A DNA stretch of 64,000 nucleotides from Pomacea canaliculata (lineage: Eukaryota > Mollusca > Gastropoda > Architaenioglossa > Ampullariidae), in contig NC_037593.1 of assembly GCF_003073045.1 (NCBI RefSeq), forward strand, positions 12,718,735 to 12,782,734. The letters are read 5' to 3'. How positions within the stretch are numbered: the stretch's first letter is position 1; each line of letters starts with the position of its first letter. Made by a program: the position numbers and the translations under genes. Below the pieces are notes generated by a model that saw only the letters and a program-made list of their open reading frames with translations, ran no database searches and was not told the DNA's origin. This document shows, in pieces, positions 13,601 through 25,724 of this stretch.

Positions 13601-15771
13601 GAGGAATGCTTTAGTTAGCTCGAACACACGGAGGGCGTGCTCTAGATTTTGTGTAACTCCAGGATCACGTGATTTTGTTACAGGCTACTAAGACGCTGGA
13701 GGATATAGACAAAGAGGCTGTCGCCAACGTTCAGCTGCTCCTTAACGGCAACAAGCGCGAGATCGAGTCTGTCGTCACATCCCTCACAGAGTCCTGCCAG
13801 AACGGACAACTCTACGTCATCGCCGACGAGGCGGATGGCATGTTCACGGAGTTTTTTACGAAGCTGAAAAACAACGTGTCCGACCTGCACGTGTGGGCGG
13901 CCTCCTACCACCACCAGCACCGCCCGCCCAACATGGACGAGGAGAGGCTGACGGTGTCGCTGCGCTGCCCCCCAGCTGTCATGCGCCGAGTGGAGACAGC
14001 CGTGTCCTTCACTAACAACGCCATCTACAGGTGCTTCTTGATGGTGAAAATGAAGATGATGTTGATAACAATGATGACTGATCATAATCATGATGATAGT
14101 GAAGAGGAAATATCAGTCTGGGATTTCTTTTGTTTAATTCTCTACACTGTTAAAGAATACAGTTGCTTCCCCTTTCTTTCCTGTGTATTAGGTCTTCATC
14201 GAATTTTTCGTTCATTCATCTTACTAGACCACCGGAAGACTTTAATTACTTACACTTTCCTTGACATGCGTAGTAATGGTAGCAGGGGTAGAGATGGCAT
14301 ATTATTCGCTGAGTTGATTACTGAACACTGGTAATTTCATTCTAGAAGTATGTCTGTGGTCACCTTGTCCTTAAGGAAACTAGTTCAGTTCTAAAACAAA
14401 GGATTTTAAACGATAAAGAATGTTGAAATTTTCTTCGGTGTGATGATAAAGATGAAGATACTCCAAGCTGCTATTAGCTGCCAATTAAAGTAATGCTGAT
14501 GTGAATACATTACACACGGGATTGTTTTAGCTTTGCCAATCAGCCAACATGAACAGTAGAATTGTCACGATTTTAGAAGCCTTCTAGACGATACCGTAGA
14601 TTGACCCCGAGCAACTGATTTCAGTTTTCTAGGAGACATTCAAGTTAAAATGATTTTTTTTTTTTTTTTTTTGCTACGAGAGGCTCAATGTCGATTTCCG
14701 TATCTTTCACTGTTGTACAGCTACGGTTTGCAATGAGTTAGATGTCTGACAAAGTAATGCTGTGTTTGCAGGTTTAACACCACCTTGGATCCGGAGAATA
14801 TTCGCCCTCCTGTGACGGATGGTCCGCCGGAACTGCTCCTCTCTCACCTGGATCACAGTGAGCAGTTCGCAATGAACTGTGAGCAGTGTGGCCTTGACAT
14901 TGGGCATTGCCTTCTAGAGAAGCTGGCAGTCGGTGAGATGCACGACTATTTATGTCTAAACCCGTCAAAGAAGATAAGTTAGCAGTCGGTATAGCTATTT
15001 AAACCTGTCAAAGTAGAGAAGCTGAGACTCAGTAACTCTATGTTAAACTTGTCAAAGAAAATAAGCTAGCTGTCGGTATAGATATTTAAAACTGTCAAAG
15101 AAATAAATTACAAGCACAGAGATGACATGTTCCAGTTATTCGCAGTGTTATAGTCAAAACCAACCAACCAAACAAAAAGACACAAATTAAGACAAATATC
15201 AAATATTAAAATCGTTTGACACTTCAATGAAACAGTATTTTTCTAAACATGACAAGACATCAACATTAGCCCTTAAAACTGACATTTTTACCTGTCGAAT
15301 AACATCTGTTTCAAGAAGTGACTGTTATTTCGAGCTCTACCCCTTCTTAATTGGCTTCTTGCAGGTCAGAAGCAACGGGTAGCAACAATTAAAGCTCCAC
15401 CCGCTCTTCAATACCGAGACATAATGGTGATTCCTGACTGGTATCAGAATGTGGAAGACCTTCATGACGAGGAACGACTTCCATCAGGGGAAGTCACTAA
15501 GGAAGCTTCCGGTATAGTGCGCGGTTTGCGAAAGATGGGACTTCCAGTGATGGTAGTGACCAGCGGCGATCAAGAAGCCATCCAGGATGTGGTCCGCTCG
15601 CTGTCGGACGTCGTAGCAGTGGTCGGGTGGGGGGTGGTCAACGGACTGGAGCGCAAGGTGGTGGTGTCCGTGGGGGAGGGAAGGGAGATGAGCGATGGGA
15701 GCGTCAGTGGGGTCCTGCACGGTGCCTCCCGCTGCACGGCGCAGCTTATTTACGTGAAGTGCCCGGAGTAA
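7631..15771 (+). CDS. Predicted N-myristoylated NERD-like nuclease / SF1-type helicase fusion
   Basis: Ten coding exons: 7631-7777, 10094-10375, 10896-11091, 11346-11542, 11977-12182, 12353-12497, 13073-13231, 13684-14030, 14772-14932 and 15365-15771. Phases agree throughout and give 748 residues. The ATG has a strong context (G at -3 and +4). MGQHLSRW fits an N-myristoylation signal, and an Asn-rich low-complexity tail follows. Residues about 144-230 resemble a NERD/PD-(D/E)XK nuclease: RGDFDLLF (D186), GLIVAEMKS (E200, K202) and a helix with Q227. Residues about 385-748 resemble an SF1-type helicase: Walker A GPPGTGKT (401-408), Walker B LYVIADEAD with DEAD at 492-495, LRCPP, GLERKVVV, and a motif-VI-like ASRCTAQLIYV (R736). 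Exon 1 is joined by phase and splice sites only. The helicase and nuclease calls come from motifs. The substrate is unknown; membrane-tethered nucleic-acid sensing or defence would be speculation. Confidence 0.8.
8528..8790 (+). repeat. Pair of 94-bp direct repeats in intron 1 of the nuclease-helicase gene
   Basis: Copies at 8528-8621 and 8697-8790 are nearly identical (a few substitutions) and start 169 bp apart. Each begins with a small perfect inverted repeat, GTATTAC-GGGAA-GTAATAC. The spacer contains another, CAGTAC-AGTGAA-GTACTG at about 8641-8658. No coding sense is seen. The high identity indicates a recent local duplication. Confidence 0.85.
9768..9830 (+). repeat. A-rich / (CAAA)n low-complexity tract
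   Basis: An A run, then repeated CAAA units and further A-rich sequence lie within intron 1 of the nuclease-helicase gene. It is probably a retroelement-tail-like or slippage-derived microsatellite. Confidence 0.7.
13432..13553 (+). mobile_element. Short non-LTR retroelement tail in intron 7 of the nuclease-helicase gene
   Basis: A moderately GC-rich segment ends in GATTAATAAAGTTGTATTG followed by a partial TATTG repeat, a form typical of 3' ends of LINE or SINE copies in invertebrate genomes. No coding part remains. The family is not identified. Confidence 0.4.
14926..15105 (+). repeat. Four-unit minisatellite that starts at a splice donor
   Basis: Imperfect units of about 43-56 bp follow one another, with starts near 14926, 14982, 15021 and 15069. 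The shared core is GAGAAGCTGGCAGTCGGTATAG, then a TATTTAAAC-CTGTCAAAGAA section (core given in parts). The first unit contains the end of coding exon 9 and its donor (GCAGTCG|GTGAG), so the array grew out of the exon-intron junction. Units 2 and 4 keep a GTCGGTATAG version of the junction. Confidence 0.7.
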
Positions 15772-17600
15772 ACGATGATGGCGGAGAGGTTGTAGCTAAT
15801 CTGAGACAATCTTGCCGTACACGCGAACGAGAGTGGAAAAAGAGAGGTAGAGAGGGAGCACGAATTAACGACTTTACTGGTCAGTCCATATCACCGACAA
15901 TTCCGTTTAATATAAATGTCGTGTGTTTAGATATACAGTGTATATATGAATCATATCATATGTAAGAACATTGTATTTTGATCATCAACGGAACATCTTG
16001 GCGCGCGTGCACGTATGTGCGTGAGAGAGAGAAAATGTGTGTGCGTGCGTATAATTCCATCAGACTTTTTTTTTAAAAGAGCAGCGTGCATGTGAAATCG
16101 AGCATGACAAACAAATTTTGGAATTGCATTTATCCGACGTTCAAAATGTCTAGTTAACCTATTTTTTCTAACTTTTGTGAATTTAAGTGTGTGTTGCTAT
16201 GTCATGAATTCCTCTGTATATATTCTGCTATACTCAGGCTGGTATTTGCGAACAGTGAGTCTTTTGGACATAACATATGCTGGGTGATTTTAGGGTTTTA
16301 TGCCTGCATTAAATTGTCTGCTAACAATACAACTTGAGGATTAGTGCCATAATATTGACATTTTTAACCTGATATCCAGGTCTAAAAGCATACTACCCAA
16401 TCAGCGGAAAAATCGTTATTATCATTTTCAACATAAAAGAGTTATTATTTTTTTGTTTAAAAGAAATATTTAGGAATGCTTCTAGATTCTTAACTTGTTT
16501 TCTTAAGCAAAGTAACAGTATCTCCAAAGCAAGAAAACCAGAAACTGTCGATGCAAAGTTCCAGGTATGTGCAGCGCGTTCTCAATCGCCGGCGTGTGTC
16601 CATGAGTTGGTCAGTTTGTTCTCGCGTCCTGCAGCTTAGGTTGTGGCATTAGCGGTGCATTCTGCTCAGTCTCCCTACCACACAGCATCCAACATTCCGA
16701 GACATGTTGAATTTTTCTTTTTTGCTCTGATGAAAGTCTGAGCAATCTTAAATTGGTGGGTGCGAAGGTCACAGAAGTGTTCTTGTGCGCATGCCTGGAC
16801 CTTTTCATCGACAGACGACGCTTCTAGTTAGCAATTCAAATATTTGAAAACTGTTCAGAATGTTCCTAATGCTTCATCCTGGTGGTGGAGGGTACATTTA
16901 TAAAATAACTTTTGCATTTAATGTAAAATGTCAACTGTATATTTGTTTTAGTCGATTCTCCATGACAAACCAGAAAACAGAGTAATTACTTTTGTTAATA
17001 ATTTATTTTTTCGAAGTTTAGGTCTTTTATATTCCAGCACTGGAATGTTTATCCTCATACTAGGCCTGTGTTATGTCCGTTAGTCGTTTTACAACACTGT
17101 ATAGTCACTGCCAGGCATCCAGCTCTAGGAGTTGTAAACTGTGATACTTTGTCCGGGTGAGGCATTTCTCATTCCCAAACAAAGGCTAAAATATGTTTTT
17201 TGCTTCCTTGTTGAAAAGTAATAAATCTATTAAATAAAATTAATTACTCAAAAGCTTTAAGAGATTTTTCACTCTTTAAAAATGATTTTACGATGTACAA
17301 AGTTAGCTTGGGTTGGTGGGCTCGATATAGACATATATCAACAAAGCTCCGTTGTGTTCCAGCATGCATTGTTAAGTGTCTTAAGACAAATAACCATCAG
17401 AGTGTTTTTCATTCCATGATAATCATTTTTATGTACAGTTTTAAATTATTTATACTTCTGAAATGTTTGATTGTTGATTTTTAACACTGTTATTATTACA
17501 TATGACTTCTTTTTCTTTGGTTTTTATGTGCAGCATTGTAATTCTGCCCTGAAGTTTTCTCAGTTATCAGCATTTTACGGAATAAACAGTCCTGCAGTAT
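15772..17600 (+). other. 3' flank / possible long 3' UTR of the nuclease-helicase gene
   Basis: No coding exon is recognised. AATAAA signals first appear at 17220-17225, 17233-17238 and 17581-17586, so the transcript may have a 3' UTR of 1.5-1.8 kb if none of the weaker variants upstream is used. The sequence is AT-rich, in contrast to the CpG-rich last coding exon. Confidence 0.4.
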
Positions 17601-17952
17601 TATTATAACACTTTTATGTTAGTGTGTGGCAGCTGTTCACATTGCCGAATCTGAGAGCAAAGAAGAGATCCGATTACAGAAAAAACAGAATAAAGCTTCA
17701 CCTGGAGTCACAATTCGGACAGCAAGTAAAAACAATTGAATACACGGACCTAAATTCTGTGAGTTAATCTGCTTTTTGTCATTTGAAGGTTTTGTTTCCA
17801 GCATCAGTGTTGATTGAAGTAGAGATTCAAAATAAGTTGCACTAGTTAACAAAACGCATGTGTGTGTATGTGGGGGGTTTTTTTGTTGTCTTTTTCTGTA
17901 ACTGTCGGCTATAAAACACATTGAACTCTCTACCGGATACATTAACCACGTT

Positions 17953-18018
<66 letters not shown>

Positions 18019-18039
18019 GTCGTCGTCGTCGTCGTCGTC
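17953..18039 (+). repeat. (ATC)22 followed by (GTC)7 trinucleotide microsatellite
   Basis: An uninterrupted ATC run at 17953-18018 (22 copies) passes directly into a GTC run at 18019-18039 (7 copies). The reverse strand reads as poly-Met, which is an artefact and not a protein. Confidence 0.97.
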
Positions 18040-19019
18040 TGTGCTTCATTTAGCCTGGTAAGAACAATTCCTGCCATTTCTCCAATTCGGTTTTTTCCAC
18101 CTCCACTTTTTTTTTCCACAGACCTTTTTTCGTCTGCATTCAGTAATCATTGACTGTCAGCATAAACAAGGGTAATATAATGTTTGAACTGGAGTAAATA
18201 TGGCTTGTTCATGTATTCTTTGTCCAAAGTTGTTTTTAAGGGATTTTTCAACATGCTCTGTGCAGTTTATTAATCCGTGCTGTTGATTTTATTGATGAGA
18301 GGTTTGTTAACTAATTTGACAGTCTGACGCTGCTGAACATTTTATTTGTGTGGTCTGGATTACAGACACGAACTGTACTAATCATTATTAAATTCATCGA
18401 TTGGTTTTGTAGTTATGATCAGTGCTATGGTGTCGCATATCTACTGCACACACACACATGCATGTACACGCAAAGACATGTTTACAGATAACTGACACTC
18501 GCTTTCTGGTCCACACACTCGTGGTCATTCACACGCCCTCGCCATCTTGCCCTACAACATATGCCTACAAAAATAAAATGAAACACGATGTGTGGAAAAG
18601 TTTTTTTTTCCGAAAGAAAGAAAGACAGACATGAATGACAGAAAAGAAAGGAATGAATAAGAGAATGACAAACAAAGGAAGGTTTTGTTTTTTTCTGTCG
18701 GTGGTAAACATAACACAGTCTGTCCCGAACTCTTCAGAAAATTGACATCCAGAAAGCTTTGGCGCGTCTGTTGAAACTGTGGCCGACCTCACCAGCCACT
18801 ACTGGTCGGAACAGCCAACTGGACATCCGACCTTTAAACTTGACCTGAGCACGAGGGACAAAACGCAGGGTCACGTGGGGAGGTTTTCCAATGACGTAAG
18901 GGCCAGCGGGCTGTCAAGGTGACTAATGACGCAACGAGCGAGGGTCTTCAAGACAATGGCGCCCGCGACGGACACTGCGCCTATCCCGCTAATGAGGGCG
19001 CTCCGGCCCGCGGACTCGC

Positions 19020-19032
19020 TGACCTCTGACCT
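19020..19032 (-). promoter_or_regulatory. Perfect DR1-type nuclear receptor half-site pair
   Basis: The plus strand reads TGACCTCTGACCT, which is AGGTCA-G-AGGTCA on the minus strand, a perfect direct repeat with one-base spacing. RXR, HNF4 and related receptors bind this form. It lies in a CpG-rich island 40 bp from a 13-bp hairpin. Function is inferred from sequence only. Confidence 0.45.
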
Positions 19033-19070
19033 CATTTGCACTCAACCACGCTCAGTGAAGTCAAGGGGTC

Positions 19071-19107
19071 AGGTGACCAGCACATGCGCAATCAGTGCTG
19101 GTCACCT
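19071..19107. repeat. 13-bp perfect inverted repeat with 11-nt loop
   Basis: AGGTGACCAGCAC (19071-19083) and GTGCTGGTCACCT (19095-19107) are exact reverse complements separated by 11 nt. It could be a cruciform, an RNA hairpin or a paired binding site. There is no T-run to suggest a Pol III product. Confidence 0.85.
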
Positions 19108-22100
19108 ACCTCATTGACGAGGTGACGACGATTTCTAATTCTCTTTGTGACCGCAAGCGGACCCACAGGGCAAAATGAGGCTACTTTCGGTTGTCATTAG
19201 ACTTCCATGCGTGTATGTATAATATACATGGTACAAATACAAACATACATCAAACCATTACAATAATGCATATGCACATACACACATATAGGTATCGAGT
19301 ATACACAAGTGGAAGAAAATACATTAATCAAATCATTCAACATAATATAGTAATGTAAACACACAGGTACAAGCACTAATATTTATCAAAACATGGATCA
19401 TAGTAATCAACATATTAACTTTTCTACATGACCATTCCTAGGTGCAATGGGCTTTAATCAACACCACGACTTCTTATTCCCAATTCATTGTAAACCAAAG
19501 AGGCAAGACTAGTATATATATAAGACTAGTATATATATATGTTTATACACACGCACACATTGAATAAAATCCTTTCTTTGATCCGTTTTTGCAGTGTTTT
19601 TGTTTTTGTTTTTTTTTTTCTTGCTCGAACAATTTGATGTGATTCTATTGTGTTCCACCAGAACCTTTTTAGGTGACGAAGCTGTGGTCTTTCGTGAGAA
19701 CTTTTATTTCACCGGAAGTGCCCCCCAGTGAACTTTCATAATCATAGTAAAGATTTCCAGAGCCTTGTCAGTTAACGAGACGCCATTTGCTTTGTGCCTG
19801 ATGCGACTCGGAAGACACAAGCTCAGAACAAATCAAAAGAAACAAGACTTCCTCCATCCTCCCCGCACACACACCTCCTCGCAAACAAACTGCCGTTCAC
19901 AGTGCGACAAACAGGGGCGTTGGATCCGGTTACAAGTCAAAAGGCCGAGATCGCCGGGTGTGGTGACGTAGCAGGCAATCTCCCGATGAAATACGTTTTC
20001 ACGCTACGTAATTAGTTTGTGGGTTTGACGTGCTCTGCAGTCTGTCACACATCCGGGCTACAGGCCACGCTGCAGCTCGCTAGAGCTCGTAAATGTTTTT
20101 GTATTAGGCACAGGACATCGTCAGCCCTGAAGACAGGGTCCCTGCTGGTGCAGGAGCTAGTCGGCATGCACGACACAGTGCGTGACCCCCTGACCTTTCT
20201 GGAGCACACCAGCGCCTCTGTCAAGGGTCAGCCAGACACGAGGAGATCAGAATGAATGGCGCAGTTACTGTCGTTGGGCAGAAAGTAAGTTCTTTGCAGT
20301 CAAGACTACCACTGAACATAACAATGCCATTCTAGGATACTATTTACTAGTGTCTATGATCCTAGTATTTTGGGTGTTTGTAGCGGGTGGGGTGGTTTGA
20401 TGAGTAAGTTTGGTTTCTAAATATAACTAATATGTTTGATCCCCTTCCACACCCTCATCAGAACCTTCACCGTCAACATTTAAGAATAAAATTAGCATAA
20501 TTCAAGTTGCAAAAAATAGATAAGAGAAGCCTACCAAACAAGAACTGCTTTGTCTCGGGAAAGCCCCGAGGAAGAAAGGGTGGTAAGAGATTATGAACAA
20601 CCAGTCACACACCTCGATCAACCGCAAAATCAAAGCAAAGGTGAGACGCCCGAGCAGTCATTTCATTATTTCCACCATCGCTTACACTCCATCGCTTGTT
20701 GTCCTCTTTGACGAGTTTCCCTTGATCACAATTACTTCCCTTTTCCTTCCTCTTCACAATTTCCCAATCACTTTCCGTATCCCAAGTTTCCTACAGTACT
20801 TGTTCTCTCTCTTTCCTTCTTTCTTTTCTCTCTCTCTCTCTTGTGTTTTGGTAATTCCCTGGAAACACATCCCTGGTCTTGAACTAATTTATCAACAAAA
20901 CGCTGTTTTACCGAATTTGATGGCAGTATTTTAAACCTCCGACTTCTCTCCAAACCTTTGCCGGCAGATGGGCGAGCAGCGTTCACTGTTTGAGCGGCAC
21001 GTGCATCTCACGTGCAAGTTTCCGAGTAGCGCGTGCGCTCGAAAACTGCCTGCGCAGAGAACTGCGGGATCGGGTTAATATTGTCACCCAAGCAGAGCAC
21101 CCTGCACGGCCTTTTTCTCTTCCTTTGTCTTTATTCCTGGGGCCTTACGGGAAGACCCTGAGTCTCTTGTTTTCGCCACGTTAAGATTTGATCAGTCCCA
21201 CCCATCGCCCCCAGAATTTACGTTAATGTACATGGATCAGATCGCGGATTACTCGGCGAACTCATTAGACTTGCAGATGAAACACATCACATAGATCACA
21301 GAAGTTCATCGAATGCCTCATTTAAATGTTAAAGGAAGTTGGAGGTTATTCCGGAACAATTTATTTTTTGCGCCTCTTTAACATAAAGTTAAAACAGCTG
21401 TCAGACAAACTAACTGTACTTACGTGTGACTAAACTCGATATCAGCGGTGATTTATGGCAGGAAAGTGGATGGTCGCCATTATTCCTAACACAGCTTTGG
21501 AAATGCTGGTGCACTCATGTTTTGTTTTTGCATTGATTTCATTTCCCTTTTCGCCCAAGTATTAATTTGTTTGCAATGAGAGTCTCAGCTGGCTCGCAGC
21601 TGCAAAAATAAAAATAAAATAAAATAAAATATTTCATGGCCTCAGGTGCTCGTTGTGTTGATTGTTTATTGTCTTATGTAAGGTCTTGGACTTTAGTCAA
21701 GAAACAGAGGGTCATTCATACCCTCTGATTTGCAATTCCTATGCTTAGTGCTTAGAGCCCAAGCAAACCCTCTGTGGGCTTCAGAAAGGCAAGATTGAGA
21801 CCTGCTAAATCCTCGTCTGATTCCATTTACAGAAACACTTCCGGTTCAAAGTGAATCCGGAGGTAACCTTCCTTCTGCACCATTCCTATGGCCCCAGATG
21901 TTTGCCCTGTTATGAATAATCTTCTTGCCTCTTGTTTCTTGCACACGTACGCCCACAAAAGGCTTGGCCATTGGTTCTTCTCAACAAACCTCGCCAAGCC
22001 CTCATCATGTGTAACATCTGCTCTGGCCTACTGTGTTTGTGGCAGCAAATGTTGCTAAGCTATAATTCGTAAACAATAAACTCACAATAGCAACCCGTGG

Positions 22101-23048
22101 CATCAAACTCTTGAAAAAAAAGTGAAAAAGCCGAGCGTTCCGTTCAAAATTATAAAAATTATATTTAAAATTATGCAATTATTTGTAATCAAAGAGCTCG
22201 ATTATGTAAGTCTACTACAATGGAGCGGTTGCCACCATTCATCATGTCAGGAAGAAATCCAGTTAGCAGAACAAGTGACGTTTAGGTTGATTAGCGGCAC
22301 GTAACATGGTCAAAGGGGAATAAATCATGCTTAATAACATTAAAAGCATTAACATTTTATTTTCGTTTAACGTACTGACGTTAATTGAGACTTCTGAAAA
22401 GGCAGCGATGCAGCAACATGTGTTCTTTTATTTGGGATCCATAATAGAAAAAAGGTTCAAAGAATACAAAAATAAAAACAAATCAAAATATGGCAGTTTG
22501 ATGATTCTGAAAGGAAGTATTTATGTGTTCGTGGTTGAATATCGTTATTTGCAAGCAGTCTATATTCCCGTATCCTGCTAGATGACTAAATGATAACATA
22601 TGAGGTGCAGTGTGCAATATATTTTGGAGGCACATTGCCGTTTTATACGTGGACATTACCTGTCAAACCTAATAACCACCAACTTACCTACAACGCACAC
22701 GTGACCTCTCCTATGTACCCAAGAAGATGGTCATCACATAGATTATTAAATAAAATTAATTTATTAATTCAAAATTTCAAGACGAAGCCCTTGTTAACAC
22801 ACACTGCATTATTATCTACATTTATTAATACTTGCCTTCTTACATAATATCAAGTTCATGTCGGTCTCTATTAATAGATTATGATACTGCCATCCGTCAA
22901 TTCATGTTTGTGCGTTCGTTTGTGTGTGTCTGAAGGCAGACAGGTTTTCGGTCTTTTGTGTCTTTCTTTCTTTCTTCATCTTTCTTTTCAAGAGAACGTT
23001 AAAGTCAACTTCGTCCAGGTGTTGGGGCAGACTGAGGCGCCAGTGGAG

Positions 23049-23125
23049 GTCACGTGACACTTTTAATTGGCGACGCCCAATCAGTAAGCATAATGGTCAC
23101 GTGGCGCTCGCATGTCGGTCACGTG
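23049..23125 (+). promoter_or_regulatory. Cluster of three GGTCACGTG E-boxes
   Basis: The same 9-mer GGTCACGTG occurs three times in 78 bp, with CACGTG at 23051, 23098 and 23120. The first is the full palindrome GTCACGTGAC, the CLEAR/USF/TFE-type E-box. ATTGG and CCAAT boxes lie between the first two copies (about 23066-23082). The grouping resembles a promoter or enhancer, but no transcript can be assigned. Confidence 0.5.
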
Positions 23126-24356
23126 CCGCTGGAGGAATCGAACTGCTCTTGTCGCCAAAAGGAGTTGTTTTAATGAAAAGTGCTTTCCCGGGCCTCGCCA
23201 GGGACCGCTGGGCCACGGCCAGACCCCAGGACGCAAACGGTTCTCACGGAGCATTTAATGGGAGGAAGAGCTTAGCAGCGCACAGCGAATGGTTTGCACT
23301 TGATGAATGAATTTTTGAATCGGTTTGTCATTAGTCGAAGTTTTCATGTGCACCCTCCATCTGACAAGATCCGAACACGCTTAACGGTTCTGTCTTACAC
23401 GGCGGGTGAGGTCACAGGCCGACGATGCAAAGCGTCAAGAGGGACGTCGAGGAGTGAAAGGGAAGTAACAGAGGCCTGCGTCGCTGTGACAGGGGAGATA
23501 ACAAGCGTCATGTCACAGTGACGGGACAACGAATCGCGAAAGGACAGTTTCCTTAGCCTCGATCTGTTGTTGGCAGAGACAACACAGCAATGAAAGTCAA
23601 CAAAACGGCGAGAGTACAAGCTTGATAGAACCCAGTGGTGCTAATCAGTAGCCTCATACCCACACCCGGACCACGAACTGCACTCAGCGGCCACGTCACC
23701 ACCGTCACACTTCTCGCTGCCTGCTCGCTGCTATAAATTATTTCCCTTGAGTACAGACGCACGTTAAACGATGGGAAAGCACTGCAGGGTTAAAGATTTC
23801 TGAGATTAACTAAAATTCTGATTTTCAGTGAATTCAATTTATCCTTAAAAAAACTCCATCCATAGGAGTGCATATTTCGGAAGTTTTTTTCTTCCATAGA
23901 AAGAAGATAATTTTCATGGCTGCACGAAGAGCTCGGCCAAGTGTTTAGGTAATGACACTGTATACCATATAGATACCTGATCAAAGCTTCAGCATAGGCT
24001 TTTAGCGTATCTTAACAATGATGTTAGTATTTTACGTCTAAATGCTTTAACATGGCGACCCTCTGAAGTTTGATAATCAGCGATCAACGTCGATCTCAAT
24101 TTCATTCTAGAAGGAATGGCGCTCCAAGAACCTTCCTGAAGATGGATTGTGGACAAGGTACATGGCCGTAGACGTTATGTGGGAAAAAGGCATCTGCTAG
24201 TTGATACTTGAAGGTGACTTGCTGAGCTCTCGTGTCAAAAAGACAAAAAAAAATATATTCTAGCAGTACACGAGCGGGTTGTTACTTCGCGAGAATAAAT
24301 ATAAAAAGTGACAGCATGGTTGATTTGACGGTAGCAAAATAAACATGTATGATAAA

Positions 24357-24418
24357 TTTTTTGTTAAAAATAACATTACTTTGTAAGATAAAACTTTTGT
24401 TAAAAATAACATTACTTC
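24357..24418 (+). repeat. Two-copy AT-rich tandem duplication
   Basis: TTTTGTTAAAAATAACATTACTT occurs twice with starts about 37 bp apart (segment quoted to the shared core TTAAAAATAACATTACTT). It is non-coding. Confidence 0.8.
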
Positions 24419-25246
24419 ACTTAAAGTAAACATAATATTAAATACATGTACACAATAAAAAAAAAATACAGGAACAAGAAGACGAAAATGAACAAAACAA
24501 AAATTAATTATTAGTAAAAGCATTACAGCGCAAGTAACTGTAAGGTGTGGGCAAATTAAGGAACGGAACTCCTGTCACCTAGATCACCACGAAACCAGTT
24601 CGTGAATAATTGGCTTGCAATTAAGAACGACCTTTTGAGTGCTTTAACCAGGTTGGGTTCATGAAGGATCGTCCAATGAAAAGACCCGCGCATGAGTAAT
24701 GCCGTCCATTGCCGACAGAGGATGGCTTACACATCCCAGGTCATTGATGGACTCGCATCTCGATTTCCCACAATACAAAGATGGAGCTGAAATAAGTAGA
24801 TAAATAAAGTTATTTGCGTTTTGGGGTATAGAAGGAACTGAAGCACGCTCCCGCGAGCTAGTCCGTCTCGTGCAGATCACAGATGTCTGATAGAAACACT
24901 CGGCAGCCGCCGTCAGCAATCTCTAGCTTCGGGGAACCTCGTAAATCTTGTACATGGACGGTCATGTCGGGCAGTGCCACTGACTCAGAGAGTGAACCGT
25001 TACTATTCTTTAAATAACGTATACTGCTCTTTCTTTTTCCACAATCTGAACTTCTCTTGTTGGTATTTTTTTCTGAACTCGATGTAAATGTTGAAATAGA
25101 AGATACTTAACCAGATTTAATTAAATCCTGAGGAAAGAACTTAAAGTGACATTATTAACAACGATTTTTAATATTGTTTAACAACATCCTCACTCCCCCA
25201 AAAAACAACAACAAAACAGAAACGACAACAATTTTTTTTTTTACGA

Positions 25247-25318
25247 CGACGTCATTGACAAAGAACTGTAAAATAACGTCATTAACAAAATGTAAATGAC
25301 GTCATGAAACTATGACGC
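25247..25318 (+). promoter_or_regulatory. Cluster of CRE/ATF-like sites
   Basis: GACGTCATTG, AACGTCATTA, a perfect TGACGTCA palindrome and TGACGCGG follow one another within about 70 bp at the left edge of a CpG-rich island. This spacing would suit CREB/ATF family binding. Function is inferred. Confidence 0.4.
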
Positions 25319-25724
25319 GGATACTGCTAGTACCGATGTGCTGGGAAGCGTCCTTTCAGTGTCCACAATGGCTCCGGGTTTTCCAGCTCACCCTTGTATT
25401 TCTAACCAGAAGAGCTCTCGCAGCCATGGTTCAGCTTCCACAGAGAAACTTCTTGAACAGTCCAGCTAGGCGAAGGGAGAAGATGTCACTCGGTGTGTAC
25501 TCACCATGCACGTGCGGTCCTCGAGCAAGTCCCCCTTTTGCTCTCACAGGGAGGAGGAGTGAGCAGGCATCACGGTGCTGCCTCAGCAGGCAGGGCAGGA
25601 GAGTAAATGGTCTGGCAGCACAAAGAGCGTTGTTCCTCTCCAGTCTGGGCCGGCGCGTGCCAGGGTTCGCCCGCGCACGCGACCTCAGCGCTGGCGCCTT
25701 TCTCTCCCAGGGCCTCCAGCGTCT

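Noticed and set aside
17637-18119. Minus-strand open frame with a long poly-Met stretch
   Set aside because: It is produced by the (ATC)22 microsatellite. There is no conserved sequence around it.
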